DNA of 64,000 nt from Apteryx mantelli (GCF_036417845.1 NC_089981.1:20542001-20606000); one strand, 5' to 3'; shown: positions 46,701 through 61,700, numbered from the stretch's first letter. The notes: generated from the letters alone by a model not told the origin. A program made the numbers and translations.

Positions 46701-49700
46701 GCCCCTTTCTGACTACTACTTTTACAATTCAGGAATCTTAGTGCTTATTACTTTTGTTGAATAGTTTTTTTTTTTTGACTGTTGGAATAGTGATGCTAAT
46801 TGCCTGCTTTTTCACTGACTGGGTGGGATAAATTACCCTGTATGTAGGGGTTTGGACAAGCAGAGCATTTAACTAAAACTCTTCTATCTTAACATAGTCA
46901 TTTAATGTTTTCAGGCATTATGTTTAGGAATATAAATTTGGCTGCACTGAGCTAGGACTAGTCTGAAGCCTTATCTTCCCTCAGTTACTCTGTTGTCCCA
47001 CCTCCTAGTCACACTGCAACTGCCAGGTCACAGGTGGTGCTTCTGAACCTGAGCTGGCCATGGACATCTTGTACTCTCTAGCAGTAGTTCAAGCAGGCAT
47101 ATGCCAGCCGATGCTGATCTGACTGCTCAGACCGGGCAGTTGGTTCTCCGTGTGCATGTTCTCTGCAACTTCTGATTAGCACTTCAGTGCTTCCTCCCCC
47201 CTAACAGCTCCAAAATAAACAGTTAGTTCGAACAAATAACTTAGTACAGTTCTCAAGAGGGTTGTTTTTCTTTTTTTAACTCCTTTTAGCCTTTCATGTT
47301 GCATAGGTCAAACTCAAACCTCTTTTGATAAATAGAGGTAAGTGGCTAGTTCTACACTCGGCCAGGCAACACTCTCTTGCTAAGTGTTCATCTTGTGTTC
47401 TCATGTCTCCCTACAATGACAACGATTTAGCCTCTGAGCATAGTAATCACTAAACTCTTGGGTATGTAAATAATTACTTGAGGCCTCCTTAATCAGGCAG
47501 ACAGCCCTACTTTGAGGGAGGTTCATGATGACAAGTACCTTTAAGGAAAACAAATAATAGAGGTATGCCAAAAATAACTTCATAGCTAAAGCTGAGGCAG
47601 GGCCAGGAAGAGAGAGAACACAATGTTTGTACAGCTTTGAAAACATCTTGTTTCTAGCGTACATGTAGGTTGTACAGCTATAAAGTAATCCTTAAACCTC
47701 TTGGGTGCTTGTGTCTGGTGAGGAGAAAGCACAACAAATTAAACCAGACCTTAATTTTTTATTAAATGTTTTGCTTCAGTAAGTATTGCTCAGTGTATTC
47801 AGCAGCTGCAGATCATCTGTTGGCAGAACTTTATGTATATAGGAGGAGAAAGAAGCTCATATACTGATTTAGGTTCTTCTGTTGTCTGAGCTGTACATCA
47901 GCTTCAGAACATGACATGTTGATGGTTGCGAGTAGTGTAAATTTTGTCATACAAGTTTTTAGAGATCAGAAGATAACAGCATTGTTAAGGCTGTTAGTCT
48001 GAAGTTGGTGTAGAAAGGGAATAAAGCTAAATTCTTGTGGGAGAAGTGGGTTAATGAAAGGCTAATTTGTCTGGCTTGAGCATAGCGTTTATTCTTCAAG
48101 GTATGCAGTCAGTATGGGAAGATGTTATCAAACACCTTACCAAATGAGCAACTTTATAATTTTTTTTTATGCCACTACAGTATTTCTATCCTGCAGACTC
48201 GCTTGCAGAATTCTTAAATATTTTCCAGCAGTACAATAGTGCCAGTTTGGGGAGAAGTTTTTTTCTCTTCTGAATAAATCTGTGGCCAATGGAGTTTTGT
48301 GGTTTTTTTCCTGAACTGCCTTCTAGAAGGACAACAGGCTGTACACTCTCAATCAGTCCTTCCTAGTGAAATCGACCAGTGAATTTGAAAGTTAATCAAA
48401 TCCGAAAGAGGGCCAGAAGTCTTAAATAAGTTGTTTCTACAACTTTTGCGTAGTAGGCAGCCGGACAGAGGCACTCACCCAGGAGAAGGCAGGCTGAACT
48501 CAACTTTTCCTTCCCTAGAGGAAGCTGAGGGACAAACCCAGAGCTATAGGAAAGGAGGTTTTCCTAGCTCCGCTGTTCGCCAAACGACCTGTTTGAACTG
48601 GCAGTCCTCCTTCCTTGGAAGCTGTTCAGGCCTTTATTGGAGGAGTTTGTTTTTGCTTCAGGTTATCTTTCCTGTGAGCTACGTTAATCTTTGCTTATGA
48701 ACGTGTTGTGACAAAGTTTGATGCGTAGGTGATACTTCAGCAACCTAAACGATGCTCTAAAGAGAATTGTCAGGCTAATTAGGATATCTTGGTAGACATG
48801 CTAGTGGAAATCCACCAAGAGCAACAGGACATACAGAGGGCTTTTTTGTGCAGCACGTAGCACATGTTTAGAAGGCTTTTTTTTTTTTTTTTTAATTGAC
48901 CGTTTAGGACACTTCATTCTCTTGTGTAATTAAGAAATGGCAATTGTGTTTGTAAACTTGAAGCAAAAATCTTACAGTGCAGAAACTCCAGTGAAAGCTG
49001 TTACATGCAGAGTTCTGGACTTCCTGTTATCCAGGTCACAGCTGCTTTTTTTTCCTGAAAGTGTAAAGTAGGCCGTTTTGATGAGATAAATTTAGCAGTT
49101 TTGCTGAAAAGGTTACACCTTTTCACATTTGAGTCTATTTTAATGATGGTGTCGGAAGCAGGCTGTTAGTTGAGAGAGACGGAGAGAGATTCTTTCTCTC
49201 TCTTTCTCTCTCCAACGTAAGGCTGAATTGGGCAAAGATGACATTTATTTTTGTCTTTTGTTTTTTGGTTTTTTTTCCAAGAGGATGAACAAGTCTCTCC
49301 TAAGTGCTGTGACACCATGTCTAGATGACTTCAGGTTCTGAGTTGATAACAAGTGTGGCTGCAAGATGGGAGTTAATCTCTAATTCTTGCATAGTTTATG
49401 TCATGGTCCTGATTTTTAGGCATTCACACAGCTAAGTTCCCTTGCAGCTAACAGAATTAGGTGCTAAAGTTGAGCCTAAAGTTTCCTGTTGTTTTTCCAT
49501 GGCAAACCATGTTCCTTGGAAGTGGAATAGCTGCCTGTCCCCACTCAACCATACGAATGACCATCTTGTTTCCTCTCCGCCTCAAACCAGTTCTAACTCT
49601 CAGCTAGGTGTAACCATGGAGGAACTCTGTTTTATAAGTGCAAACAGGAAACACCTCAAAAAAAGTCTATTAAAATCATTCCTAAGTGATTAGTACATGA

Positions 49701-52700
49701 TGTTGCTGAGAGATTTAAATGTCCACTTACAATGAGTCAGGTTTTGCTGAATTAACCTGTGTAAATTCTTGAATGTGATTAGGAAAAAATGTTAGAGCGC
49801 TCTTGTCTGTACACGTACTGGCTCTACATTAGCCTGCTTCCTCCTCTGTAGGGGTTAATAAAAACCCTGGATGAGAGTTCGGAGCGCAGAAATGACTTCA
49901 CTGAATGGAGGCCAAACCAGTCGCTGGGTGGAGTAGGATGAATTTGGATGTGGATGCAGCACGTGGACCCACAAAGCTTTTGTCCAGGACAGTCAGAAGG
50001 GCCTTTTACCTCAGGCCTGGGTCTTTCAGAGGAACTGAGGCGACAGTAATGGAGCTGGAAGCGTACAGATATTTTGTGTACCTTTTAGATTCAGGTGTTG
50101 CTTGAGTGTGTGAAGAGCTAAAATTGCATGTCTTGGGAGGGCGAAAAATAACTGCAGACTCTGAAACAGCTGAGGTTTGCATGATGTTTCTCTTAAATGA
50201 AGAGTTTCGGATGATTTCGTAGGTCTTGCATCTAAGCGCCTGCTAAGATTTTGTTTTTTCTATTAAATTCCTAGTAAAAGTGAAAGTATCTTTCATGTTT
50301 TTGAAATGCGCTCTGCCCATTGAGGAGAGAACTTTGTCTTTAGGGCAAGAGATAGGCTTACCAAAGTAAAAGTGGTGGTCCCTCCTGCTGGTCTTTGCCC
50401 TGCCTTAGTGAGACATAGGCAGAAGTTGGCCAAGCAGGTTAGCTGTGATAGGACTCGGAAGACCAAAGCTGGGAAGATCAGGTTGCGTGAGATAGCAGAG
50501 AAGGAAATTAGATTAGTTGAGAAAGGGAACAGTTTTGCTCCAAAGACTGCCAGAAAACATTGCGAATGGCATGCGTCTCTCCCTCTAATTCTTCAATGTT
50601 TAGTTCACTGGGTTGAAGTGTTCCCATGGGTCCCTATGTTCTGGGATGGGAGAGCGAGAGGAATTGCCTGAGCAATGCTGGAAAATGTACACAGTAACCT
50701 GTTTGAATGATAATTTAGGAGCCGTTCTGGTTGTGCTCCTTTAGGAAGGATGGCGAATACGTTACTTGAGTACTGTGCTTTATAATTTCTTGCTCAGAGC
50801 ATCTGTTCTTGAAATGTTTAGTTACATTACAGCAAATGAATAATTGATGGCTGTTTTGCTTGAAGTCTTGCTAACATCCCATTTGTCTGTTTCTGTAGCT
50901 TACTGGAGGTTTTGGCTTTGTGTCAGCGTTGTATATGAGCTCTTCCTCATCTTTATACTCTTTCAGGTAAGTAACATAAACCATCTTTTTGGTAACTAGA
51001 GGTCTAACGTGGATATAAAATCCTCTGTATTGTTTCTTTAGAATTCTCACTGGTTACAGGAGATGCTCCTCTTCCTTCTTTTTTTTTTTTTGATATAAAA
51101 ACATTGTGCTATTTAATGAGACTGACAGGTTGAAGAAAATGATGATATCGAAATATTTCACCTTGCTGTCTCTCCTAACCTCCAATTAATCTCAATGCAG
51201 ATTACATACTGCAGTGAGGCTTTCTTAAATGAGCTAATAAGGAGTCAGTGCTCTTGGTTAGATCGAATGACCAGGAGTTGGTGCGTTTGGTATTTAATCT
51301 GTGTTCTGTTGGACTTGATTTGACTTGCTAAAATTGTAGATCAGCACTTTTGTAGATACCACTGCAAATAAAGTTTGAGCGTCAAGAAAGGGCTCTAGAT
51401 TTTGAAGGTGACGCATCCTTTTCTCAGTTATGCGATGCAATTATTGTGGCCTTCTCCTCGGGCAACAAAATGATTCGAAACCAAAAGGAAACATGGGGGT
51501 ATTGAAGAATGAGAATGGAACGTCCTGTTCTGTCAGAGATTTTACTGCTTTTCAGATTTAGGTTCCAGCCAGAGTCCTCAGTTGTTCCTTTTCAGATAAG
51601 TATGACCTTCTCTCTGAAACCTAGTAGCATTTGGTGCCTTTAAAAGGGTTGTGTGAGTACTATTGCGCACTGATCAAGCAGCTTTGAAAGAAATCATTTT
51701 AGATGAGAGAAAGATGAGAAACAAGTTTTTTTGTTTTGTTTTGTTTTTAAGAAACCTCTAGAAGCCAAGTGAGCTTGCAGAAGCAGGGCTAGAATTCAGA
51801 AGTGTCGGGATCCATCTTCTGTCTTCCTTTTGGACTGTATTTGCTTTGCAAACAAGTTGTTAATATTGATCAAACCCTTCCAGCCTGATTGCAAATAGCA
51901 TTTCTTTTTCAGCTTGACTCTTTTCCTCGAACCTCCCCAAAAGGCAGTGCCAAGTTCTTTTAAGAACGCAAAACTGCCAATATTTTTTATTTTGCCTGGC
52001 TTATTGCTTCAATGGGCAGCTAGAACGTGTCCATGGTAGATCAGTAAAGAAAAAGATGTGTTTCTGTCTTGTTGACATATCTTGGGGGTTCAATGCAAAC
52101 CCTGACGCAGGGCCCTAATGTGTCAGTAGGGTTTCTTTCAGGCTGCCTGCCCTGCTCGGAGAGAGTGGAGTTCTGATCCTTTCACAGGCATGAACAGGTC
52201 TGTCTTGCCTTTTTTTTTTTTTGTTATTCCTCACCCCTGAGGAATACTTACTCAGTTCCAATTTATTCTTATGCTCTTGCTGTTTCATGTCACACTTCTT
52301 TTTTTTTTTCCCAGGCATCATTGTAAATGATACTCCTGAGCAGCTGCAGTCAAAATGAATAATGTGTTTCATTTTGATTTCTTAGTACTGTTGTAGTTTC
52401 TGAATTCTCATAGAAAAGCCTGGAATTGCTTTGCTTTCCTCTGGCAGTGTTCAGTTATCAGCCATTTAGTTGTTAAGGACACTGACTAGCTGTTGCCCAA
52501 TTCTTTACTGAAAATGCATATTACTTAGCACGGGTTCAAATAAGGTTAAAATTATGCTGACTCTCTAAGTGACTAAACCTCCTTAAAAGCAAATACAAGC
52601 TCACTCATATAGTTGAAATGTGTCTTAGTTAATGTGACTTTAGTAGTTTTATTCAATAATTTTATTATTTTTGCCATTAACTACTTTTGACCTTGCTCTG

Positions 52701-55700
52701 CTTTTCTATCCTTTTCTGTCCTGCTGTCTGCTAGCTACTCCCTTTCTGTCATAGCTGCTGCATTGCTTCTGTTATAAAACATTCACTCCGGCAGTGTGTG
52801 ATTTCATTAGAAAATATGTATTCAGCAAATGTACATGTGAGTTCCCAGTAAATTAGTCCAAGTTTTGGTCACCTTTTGTAACTGGTATTTTGGTAATTTC
52901 TTCCTCGCTGTTTGCTTCCAGTTTATCTCCTGCACTGCTATTGGGACTTTAGTTTGAACTGACTGTTTATTCAGAGATCTGCACTATTTTTTTTTCTTCC
53001 TGCCATGAAATGTAGCACAATTCTGAACTTTCTGTAGCTGGAGTGAGCTGAGCGCACCTACACGCCTAATCCCGCAAACAGTGCGCGTGGTCTGCATGCT
53101 CAATCTGCTGACGTTTGCATGTACCGCATTTAGTTTCCAGCTGCATGTTTAAAGTGCTGCTGGATGTTTGCCATTCGAGGAAACCAGAAGGTCACTAACG
53201 TAGGAGATGCATCCTTTAGGAATGAGCTTTTCCTGAGTTATTGGCTGCTGTTTCCTTACCCTCACCAAGCTCAAGGAGGGGAGGAGGAGGGCAAAAGGGG
53301 CAGCGAGAAGGATGAGTTGTGTACCAGGTCCAGAGTGCTGAGTTTTTGGGAGGGAGGGCGGGCAGAGTGACTTAGGAAACTGAGTTTCCTATCTCTGATT
53401 TTTCATATTTAGTGAATCCTAAGTTCATTCCATAGCCATTGGTTTCCTTAATATTTGGCATCAGAGGCCCAGAAACTCAGGTGTATACTTATGCTATGCT
53501 TTGACGTCTGAATATATTTCAAGAACTCTTTTGCAACATAGACTAAAAAAAATCCATTTTGAAGATAGGCTGTTGAAATAACTTCTTGTCATATTTTTCT
53601 GTCTATTAATACTTGCTAAGAGGGAAACGTGGGTTTTGTATTCCTTCTGCAGACTGTACAAGATGGCAGACAGTTTATGAAGTACATTGATCCGAATTTA
53701 GGTGTTCCCTTGCCAGAAAGAGACTACGGTGGCAACTGCCTTATCTATGATCCTGGCAATGAAACCGATCCACTTCACAATATCTGGGTAAGAAACAAAA
53801 TCCAGTTACTTGCTAAAGAATATGAATATTTTTTGGTAAAAGGTTGCTGAATTGAACTCTTTAAAGTGCAGTCATGAGTCTCTTTGAGTATTAAATCAGA
53901 AAACAGGTCATGACTATGCTTGCTGCTTCGGTTTCAGAATCTTTAGCTTCCTTATTTCTCTTCTGTGGACCTTTTCTGTCGATCAGATGGAGATGTGTCT
54001 CTTTCTATCCCAATTACATTGCCAGAAGAGGAAGGTAAATTGTTTAACTACCCTTGTTTCTCAGATTATTGCTGTAAACCATTTCCCCTAAGAGTTTGGA
54101 TTTATTTGTGTGCTTAGGGAATTTTCTGCGCACAGTCACGTAGAGGCACAAAGTTCGAATCGTTTTTACGTGTTGCCAAGCAACCCATAAATTGCGCTTT
54201 CTTGAACCCTGGCTTGGAATATCACAAACTGTCAGGATATTGTTTTTAGCTGGCAAACAGAAGGCTTGAAATTTAAGGGCAAAGGGATTATGATTACTTC
54301 CTTACAGCTCCATAATTCCGTGAAATTATTAGTGCGTGTGTAGTGAGGAGCACTGAATTCTTTGGGGCTACCATCCAACCTGTAGGACCTCAGGAATAAC
54401 TCAGAATGACTGAGAGCAGTAATAGCTGTCCTCTTCTAGTGTTGAACCAACACTAGGAGGAGGAAAGGCACTCTTTGCCCATGGATATTTGTTGGCAGAA
54501 CTGATGAGATTTAAGAAACTCCGCTAGATACAAGGTGGTGGTAAGATGGCGAAATATATGTTCTTGCCCTGTTATGCCTGGCTTGGATGTGTTCTGCTTC
54601 TGTCCCCTTATTGCCACTTGGGAGGTAAGGAACATGACATTAGAATTAAAAGGCTGTCTCTGCTTTATCAATACAATCCTAATTCCAATTTCTACCCCTT
54701 AAATTTTCTGACTTTGCTTTAAAAACAGCTTGTTTGCTGTATTTGAGAACAAAGAAACTGCTTAAATGTATCCAATATTTATATGTGAAATAACTTAAGC
54801 TTATTGCTTCATTTTTCCTGGAAAACTCTAAGCCTCAAGAATTGGTAATTGCTTATAGGGCAAAGTGACCTGCTTTCTCTTCTTATTTTTTAGGACAAAC
54901 TGGATGGATTTGTTCCTGCTCACTTTTTTGGCTGGTACCTAAAAGTAAGAACTGGTCTTCTGTTACATTTCTGTTACAGTGCTATACTACTTTTAAAGCC
55001 AGGCTGCTTCTGTTTTAGTGATGCCAGTGTTCATGATCAATTATATTAGGCAGTCATCTGTGAAGTAGACTAAGTGTTTGTAGAACCTGAAAAGCTTTTT
55101 TTTGTTGTTTTGTTCTTCTTCTGGCCATGCTAAGTCATCTCATTTCTTTCCTTAGTAACATTACATTGACAGGCTCCCTCCTCCACTGTAACAAATTCTG
55201 AGGTCAGATCAATAAAAGTTAAAAACTTTTACTTTAGCAGCAACGTAAATCCTTGAGTGACCTTTGAATATCAAGTGTGAGGAAGATAGCGTTCGGTGCA
55301 GACAGTGAAAGTTACTGTTAACAAATCACAGATGCATGATGATATACTAGTGTTATTCCAAGGCAAACTTTTCATCCTTTCCCAATGGCTTCCAGAGCAG
55401 GACTTTAAATTATGGAAAGGGTAATGTTTCAATTCTTGTTACTTTTTAGTAAATGTCAGCCAACTGTGGAAGTAACTCCAGCTGTGCTTGTGTCTGGCAG
55501 AACACACTCGATACATCTGGTGAATACTTGGGTCTAAATATTGGCTGCTTTTTCTTTGTTAGCTAGACAAACTTACTGGCTAACTACTTGGCCCTGGAGA
55601 CCTAGTTTGTTCTTTACCTACAAGACCACCAGAAATAATAAATTGAAAAAGCACAGCCTGCTTTAAAGATAAGCTATGGCTGTTGCTTTGTATCTGTTTC

Positions 55701-58700
55701 TTCTTCAAAAGTCCAGAGTGCTTAAATAGTGAGAGCCTGGTAAAAAAGACATAAGCAGAATAGTAACATATTCCTGAAGAACTAGTATGGGGTAGAATTC
55801 AAGAATCCAGTCTCTTCAATCAAGCTATTATCTCTCTTGCCCTGGAAGAAGCCATGGTTTTATATTAAAGTGACTTGTGAGAATGTTTCCACAAAAATGC
55901 TTGAGATAACTTATCATCTTGTCGACGTGCAGTCTGATTTGAAGAGCCCAGCACTCTCCACAAGGTGTTAATTTCTATGCTGCTAAGCTAGAAAGAAACT
56001 GTCTGCTTTATTTTTTGTCAGTTAACATATTTTTCTATAAAAAAACAGAAGTTGGGTGTATTGTCCTTGTAAACAGAGGTGAGCATGCGTTTCTGATTTG
56101 TTTCTGGTTTGAGTAACAAACTCTTACATTGTACCTCAAAGCATCACAGCTGCAGTATTGAAAATGAATGTGTCTCATTTGTGAGAAATAATGGTGGGCC
56201 TCCTCATTCACTTTGATATCATTTAGCTCACACATTGTCAGAATAACTGTTTTCAAAACCAGTGTGATGAGGCATATCTTTACCTTCTGGTTGAGGAGGT
56301 CAACGCAAAGTTGCATCTTCCTTCCTTAATCAGTACTAGCACATTTGCAGTTGCCACCTTCCCTACAGGCACCCGGCTGAGGATTTGCGTATGCACTTGA
56401 GTTCCCATGCAGCAGTATAGATGTACCAGCTGACTTTGCTCTTATCCACTTGCAAATATGAAGTAGAGTGTTACTATAAATCTCTTTCCACGTTTTGACA
56501 GTAGGCTAAGACGATACATAAGATTTAGGAGTGCAGCTCAGCTGAATCCTTAATCTGAATGTGGAAGGGGATATTCTTCTTTCTTGTTCACCTAAACAAG
56601 GTGCCAGCTGGGATAAAGTAGACCCAAGTATTCTGATGCAGTCCTGGATGAGGTTTGCCACAGGTACCTACTTTAAAGGTTGCCTTAGGCAGGCTCTGGG
56701 TTAGCCTTTTTTGAGCTGCACTAGAAAAACGCTACCTGTGGTGGTCAAGCACCCAGGAATTCCATTCGTTTGACTTATTTCCTCCGTACTGAATCCCGTA
56801 TGCCTGCCTTCCCCCTTCACGTGATGATATCAATGTCATCATCTATGCTCTTTAGTGTCTTTCTTACCTATTGGGCTGTATATTTGATAAGTTTAGAGAC
56901 CTGGGACCGTTTGGCCTTTACCAGACTGTTACATCATAAGAATAAAATCGTCATGAGTTTCCTGATCATTTTGGATACTGGAGACAAGATGTTCAACTGT
57001 AGAAATAACTGGCAACCAGTCAAGCCATGTATGCTCACTGTGTTCAGGGTCCTGAAGGATTAAGCTCCTATTCCTCATGCAGTCAGTCTTCAGGCTAGAA
57101 AATAGCATAATAATTTGTCCCTACTGCATTGAGAAACTATAAATCCAGCCTGTGTCTTTACGGTATTTATGGAGTTTTCCTTTATTTATTATTCTAAAGG
57201 AACACTAATGTAAATGGTATCTGGTCCTACTCAGTCCGGTGTGCAAGTATTCATTTTTGTAATGGTTTTTAATATGTTATATAACCTTTGCAGATATTTG
57301 AAAGACTCTTTTTTTTTTTTCCCCTTTATATAGACATTAATGATTCGAGACTGGTGGATGTGTATGATCATCAGTGTAATGTTTGAATTTCTGGAATACA
57401 GTCTGGAGCACCAGCTTCCAAACTTCAGCGAATGTTGGTGGGATCACGTATGTACTGCATAAGACATATTTATGTAAACTGAAGTATATGTTTTAGGGGA
57501 AAGGGGGGCAGGAAATGGTGAAAACTAAATTGTATGATGTGGATGCGGCCAAAAATGTGCGTGTGACCACTGCAGCTCAGGCACGTTGGCGCTTCTCCAT
57601 TTTGAGCTTGTGATATGTTTGTCATTGTACGTGTATAATCTTGTGGTTTGTCACATTTTTCTGTGGAATGGCAACTTTATTGCACACAGTTAAATATTTG
57701 TTTTGATTCATTCCACACCAGAGGGAGAAGCTAAAGCTTTACACTGAGCACTTGCCTATACTTGACGATGGTACAAACCACAAAATCTGAAGTTAAGAGA
57801 AATGTAATATTTTGTGTATAAAGTTTCAGAGGGTCATTTCTTCTTGCCTGCTGAGAAAACAGGCTCTGTGTGATTTATGTTCAGCTTTTCCTTTCATGTA
57901 AACCTATCTTCACTCTTTTCAGAAAACAGTAAATATTATTACTTTTAGAAGTTTTAGTGTGGTTTATAAAAGCCTTTTGGAATTATAAATATTTGTGTTA
58001 GGGAAAAGCTTGCATGGTCATTGCACTTGATACTCTGTAACCATACATGTTTTAAAATACTGCTTGTATGGCTCTTCAAGCTAGAGCGATTACTGTGATT
58101 TAGTTTGTGGGAGAAGCAAGCTCTATGGCTTAAAATGACACACTTTTTTTTTTTTTCCTATGTAATATAAATTGATTATTGGAGCAGTCAAAATTATCTG
58201 CATTCAGGACATGCAGCTCTGGTTCTGATGCCATATATATATATATACACACATATATATATTTTTTAATTTTTCTTACAGTACAATCTTTTTCCTAAGC
58301 TTATAATTCTTTGCCACATGGTTACATTCATAGAAGTAAATGCATTTTTATAAAGAAAGGAGCAGAAGCAGGATTTTCTCCAGGAGCAAATCTATTTTGC
58401 CTTCAAAAAAACTTGTAATGAAATGAACACTCTGTGCTCTGATTCTGTGAATGAGGTGGACAGCCAATTTTTTTCAGCTCACGAGCTCCACCTCCAGAAT
58501 TAATGCTCAGCAGTGAGATAGAGTATGGGGAGAAATCACTTGTTTAGTTTCCTGAGCCTAGAGATAAATAGTTTGAGAGGCAGCCTGAAATGTAAAGAGC
58601 ATATTAAGTTACCGAGCATGGTAAAATCCAGTCCGTGGGAATATGTTAAGATTTTTTTGGTGTGCTTTTAATGTTAACTCATCTAACTGAGTGGAGATGA

Positions 58701-61700
58701 GCTGATAGTAAGTAGTGGAGGTCTGTTCCATAGCAGAATGAATATAGCAAAGGAGGATTTACAGCCATCATCTGTAGAACAATTTTGCTTTGTTTGAGTA
58801 GACTTGGACAGTTGAGATTCTTTCTCCAAACTGTTTACACAGCAATACTCTGGGAATACTCACTTCTTGTCCCCGAGAGTGTGTCTGCAAGTATGTGTAT
58901 CTACAGTAACTTCCATTTACAGAGTTTAGTTTTTGTTATCCGTCATCAGTTTCTTTTCTTCTTTTCCCTCTCAGTGGATAATGGATGTGATCTTATGTAA
59001 CGGATTAGGAATTTACTGTGGGATGAAGACTCTGTCTTGGCTTTCTTTGAAAACATACAAATGGCAAGGACTTTGGAACATTCCTACGTACAAGTAAGCT
59101 GATGTAGGAGTAACTCCACGAGCAGTAACACAGCCCAGAGTTTGGGGCCTTGCTAAAGATCTTAGCTGTTGAAAGGTTATTCTGTTATGATTAATGTGAG
59201 TTATGGAATTCACCTGTGTTTAGATGACTGAAATATCCAGTAACTTATTACTGCATGGAAGCTTGTTTATATGAATTTTATTTAATTTAGAAATGAAATT
59301 GTTGCAAATATACCCTTCTGTTAACAACTTTGTTGTCTAGGAATGAGGGCGTCTTGTGGAAATGAGATTGATGCAAGTGCATGACCACAAGACTCCTTCA
59401 TTCACAGCAAGGCTGTTTTTGGTCCTTTTTGCAAGTAATGAGTTCACCAGTAATCAGAACTTTGATGTAACTGGGACATTGAAACTCAAATTTGAATAAA
59501 TCCCTTATAGTCTTCTACCAGTAATGAACTAGCATTTTTTGGAGCTTGTCCTTGCTTAGCAAAGCAGAATTGAGAAATTGCTTGCTACAATGAGTGTAAC
59601 ATCTGAAGTTTAAAACGATAATCCAGATACAGGCTGCTTCTTGAGAGAACGCTCACTCAAAATGGCTCTCATTAAGTAGTGGTTTTTTGTGTGGAGTAAA
59701 TGGAGACATTTTGCAAGTAGATTGGTGTCTGAAATGAAGTGTTAGTAGATGTCTCTTACCTGCTATTTCTTAAAATTGTAAGAAAATGTTCTGGTTCTCT
59801 TTCAGAGGTAAAATGAAGAGAATTGTCTTCCAGTTCACCCCATATAGCTGGGTCAAATTTGAGTGGAAGCCAGCATCCAGCTTACGCAGATGGCTAGCAG
59901 TTTGTGGCATAATCTTTGTAGTAAGGAAACTTCTTCCTCTTTATTGATCGTTTGGTTTAACGATTGGTATTAATGTTTTGTAACACTCGAGCAAATATAC
60001 AAACGGTAGCTTAGGCAAAAACTGTGGCCTGGTGATGTTTTTTCGGTTGCGGCTGGAAGAGGTCACTTCCATGTCCTACTGAAAAGGTGCCTATTTTCTT
60101 GTCTCTGGTACAATCTACAGATTCATTGCATAAATACTTGTTCTTGCTTGCTGAACAGCTGGAAGATTGACAATGCAAGCAATTTAAAATATGGTCTACA
60201 CGTAATTCAGAAAGTAACTGCTGCTATGAAAAATGTTGGCTTTGGTTGAAAGGGGTTTGTTTCTCTCTAGCCGTAAGCAGATAAATATCACATTACAGTT
60301 GGAGAGGAGTCTAATCAAAGCCTCAGGCTGCTGTATGTTAGCTCTAGACAGTATGGCTCCTGGAGGACACAGTTTTGCCTTGAGAAATATTTTAATACAG
60401 ACTTAAATTGTTCCATTATCCTGGATGGGCTTTTGGGAGGGGGTTTCTTTTGGTTTTGTTTTTTATGTTACACTGGACATGTAGCGCATGACTGAAGTAC
60501 TGATGGCATCCAGCTTGACGGGTTCGGGTAAACTAGCTGGCCCCATTTAAACGAAAGAGAAGGTGAGCTTCTCCAGTAGTCGCAACAAATTGACAGTCTA
60601 CCTGGTTAATTTAGCCAACTAAGAGGCTAAATCTATATTATGGGAATGCATCATCTTCACTTCATAACTTCCATTCAGTCTGTCACAGGTATTGCACCTG
60701 ACACTGATACGGAGGATAAACTTGGTGTTTTAAGCGCTTTTGCTTAGATACTATCTGCCTGGCTTTTGTCAGTTAGGGGACTTTGGCCTTCATAGTATCT
60801 ATGGGATGTCACTTGGCTCGTTTTGAGCAACCTGAACTTATTTTAATTCAGCAACTTTGAAATTTTACTAAAAAGCATTTTGTTGCTTTTGTTGTTTACA
60901 AAGACAACAGGCATTAGCCAGTTTCTGTATTATTGATCTGGTCCAGGGTATAACAGATCGGTGCATTTTGTAACAGTTACTGGAACAGTACACTTAATCA
61001 TCTTGAAAGATGTGGAATATGAAAGCTGGTGGTGGTTTATTTTGGGGTCTGTCCAGTGAAGTTCCCTATTGCGGTTTGCTGAGTAGGACACATTAGTCAG
61101 CTTGGCAAGCCACCACCTCCTCTTTCTCGTAATGACATTGCTCTTTATGCTGCTGTCAAGCTGCAGACCTGAGTGTGCTTCAAGAACAAGGTACTGTCTG
61201 TAACTAACTAAGCAGCTTAGGCAGTGCCAGCAACGAGTGCCAGGCAGTTTGCAAATGCGGTCACTTGAATACAAGTTCAAATCACCCATTATCTGTTACG
61301 TAGAACTTTTGCCAAGTTTGTGTAGCACAACAGACTTGCTGAGGTTCCCATAGTTTATGGGAGAAGTAAAGTAAATGTGCCAGTATGAAGAAAAAAAAAA
61401 AAGCTTGTTTATCTGAATGCTTACTTTGCATACTTTAAATTCAGCTTATTGCTCCCTGAAGGCCGTTAGTTTTTAGCTGCTGGAGCAGATTCTGAAACAC
61501 TGAATTTGTATTAGTTTGGGGAAGTTATAGCGTATCTTTAGGAAAACTCAGCTTGCAGCTGACTTCCAGTTTATAAGCAGCATTCTTCTGAACTAAACAA
61601 TATTAATGCTTTTTGTTATCGTTCCTTGTGAAGCAAGAAATTTGTGCCTACCTGCTCACTTAATCACATTGCCAGGGCTGCTCCCTCTGAGAACATTTTG

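Larger units (their letters stand above)
42872..50898. other. PTDSS2 intron 3 (8.0 kb)
   Basis: Long AT-rich intron. It holds an unexplained minus-strand block with longer-than-usual open frames (43883-44779), a T17 run (48877-48893), and a purine/pyrimidine inverted repeat (49163-49212). No recognisable gene. Confidence 0.65.
57448..59805. other. PTDSS2 introns 7 and 8
   Basis: Intron 7 is 57448-58974 and holds a TA/CA microsatellite (58233-58262). Intron 8 is 59094-59805, the shortest one, with nothing notable. Confidence 0.6.

Noticed and set aside
51290..51340. 'gttggacttgatttgac' as a second CR1 3' end
   Set aside because: Only a short stretch resembles the CR1 terminus, and the following bases do not continue the CR1 pattern or its tail repeat.
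53788..53850. Exon 5 reading through its donor into intron 5 for about 20 codons
   Set aside because: The donor GTAAGA is good and the exon 6 join restores the conserved PSS2 sequence, so the read-through is a chance open stretch.
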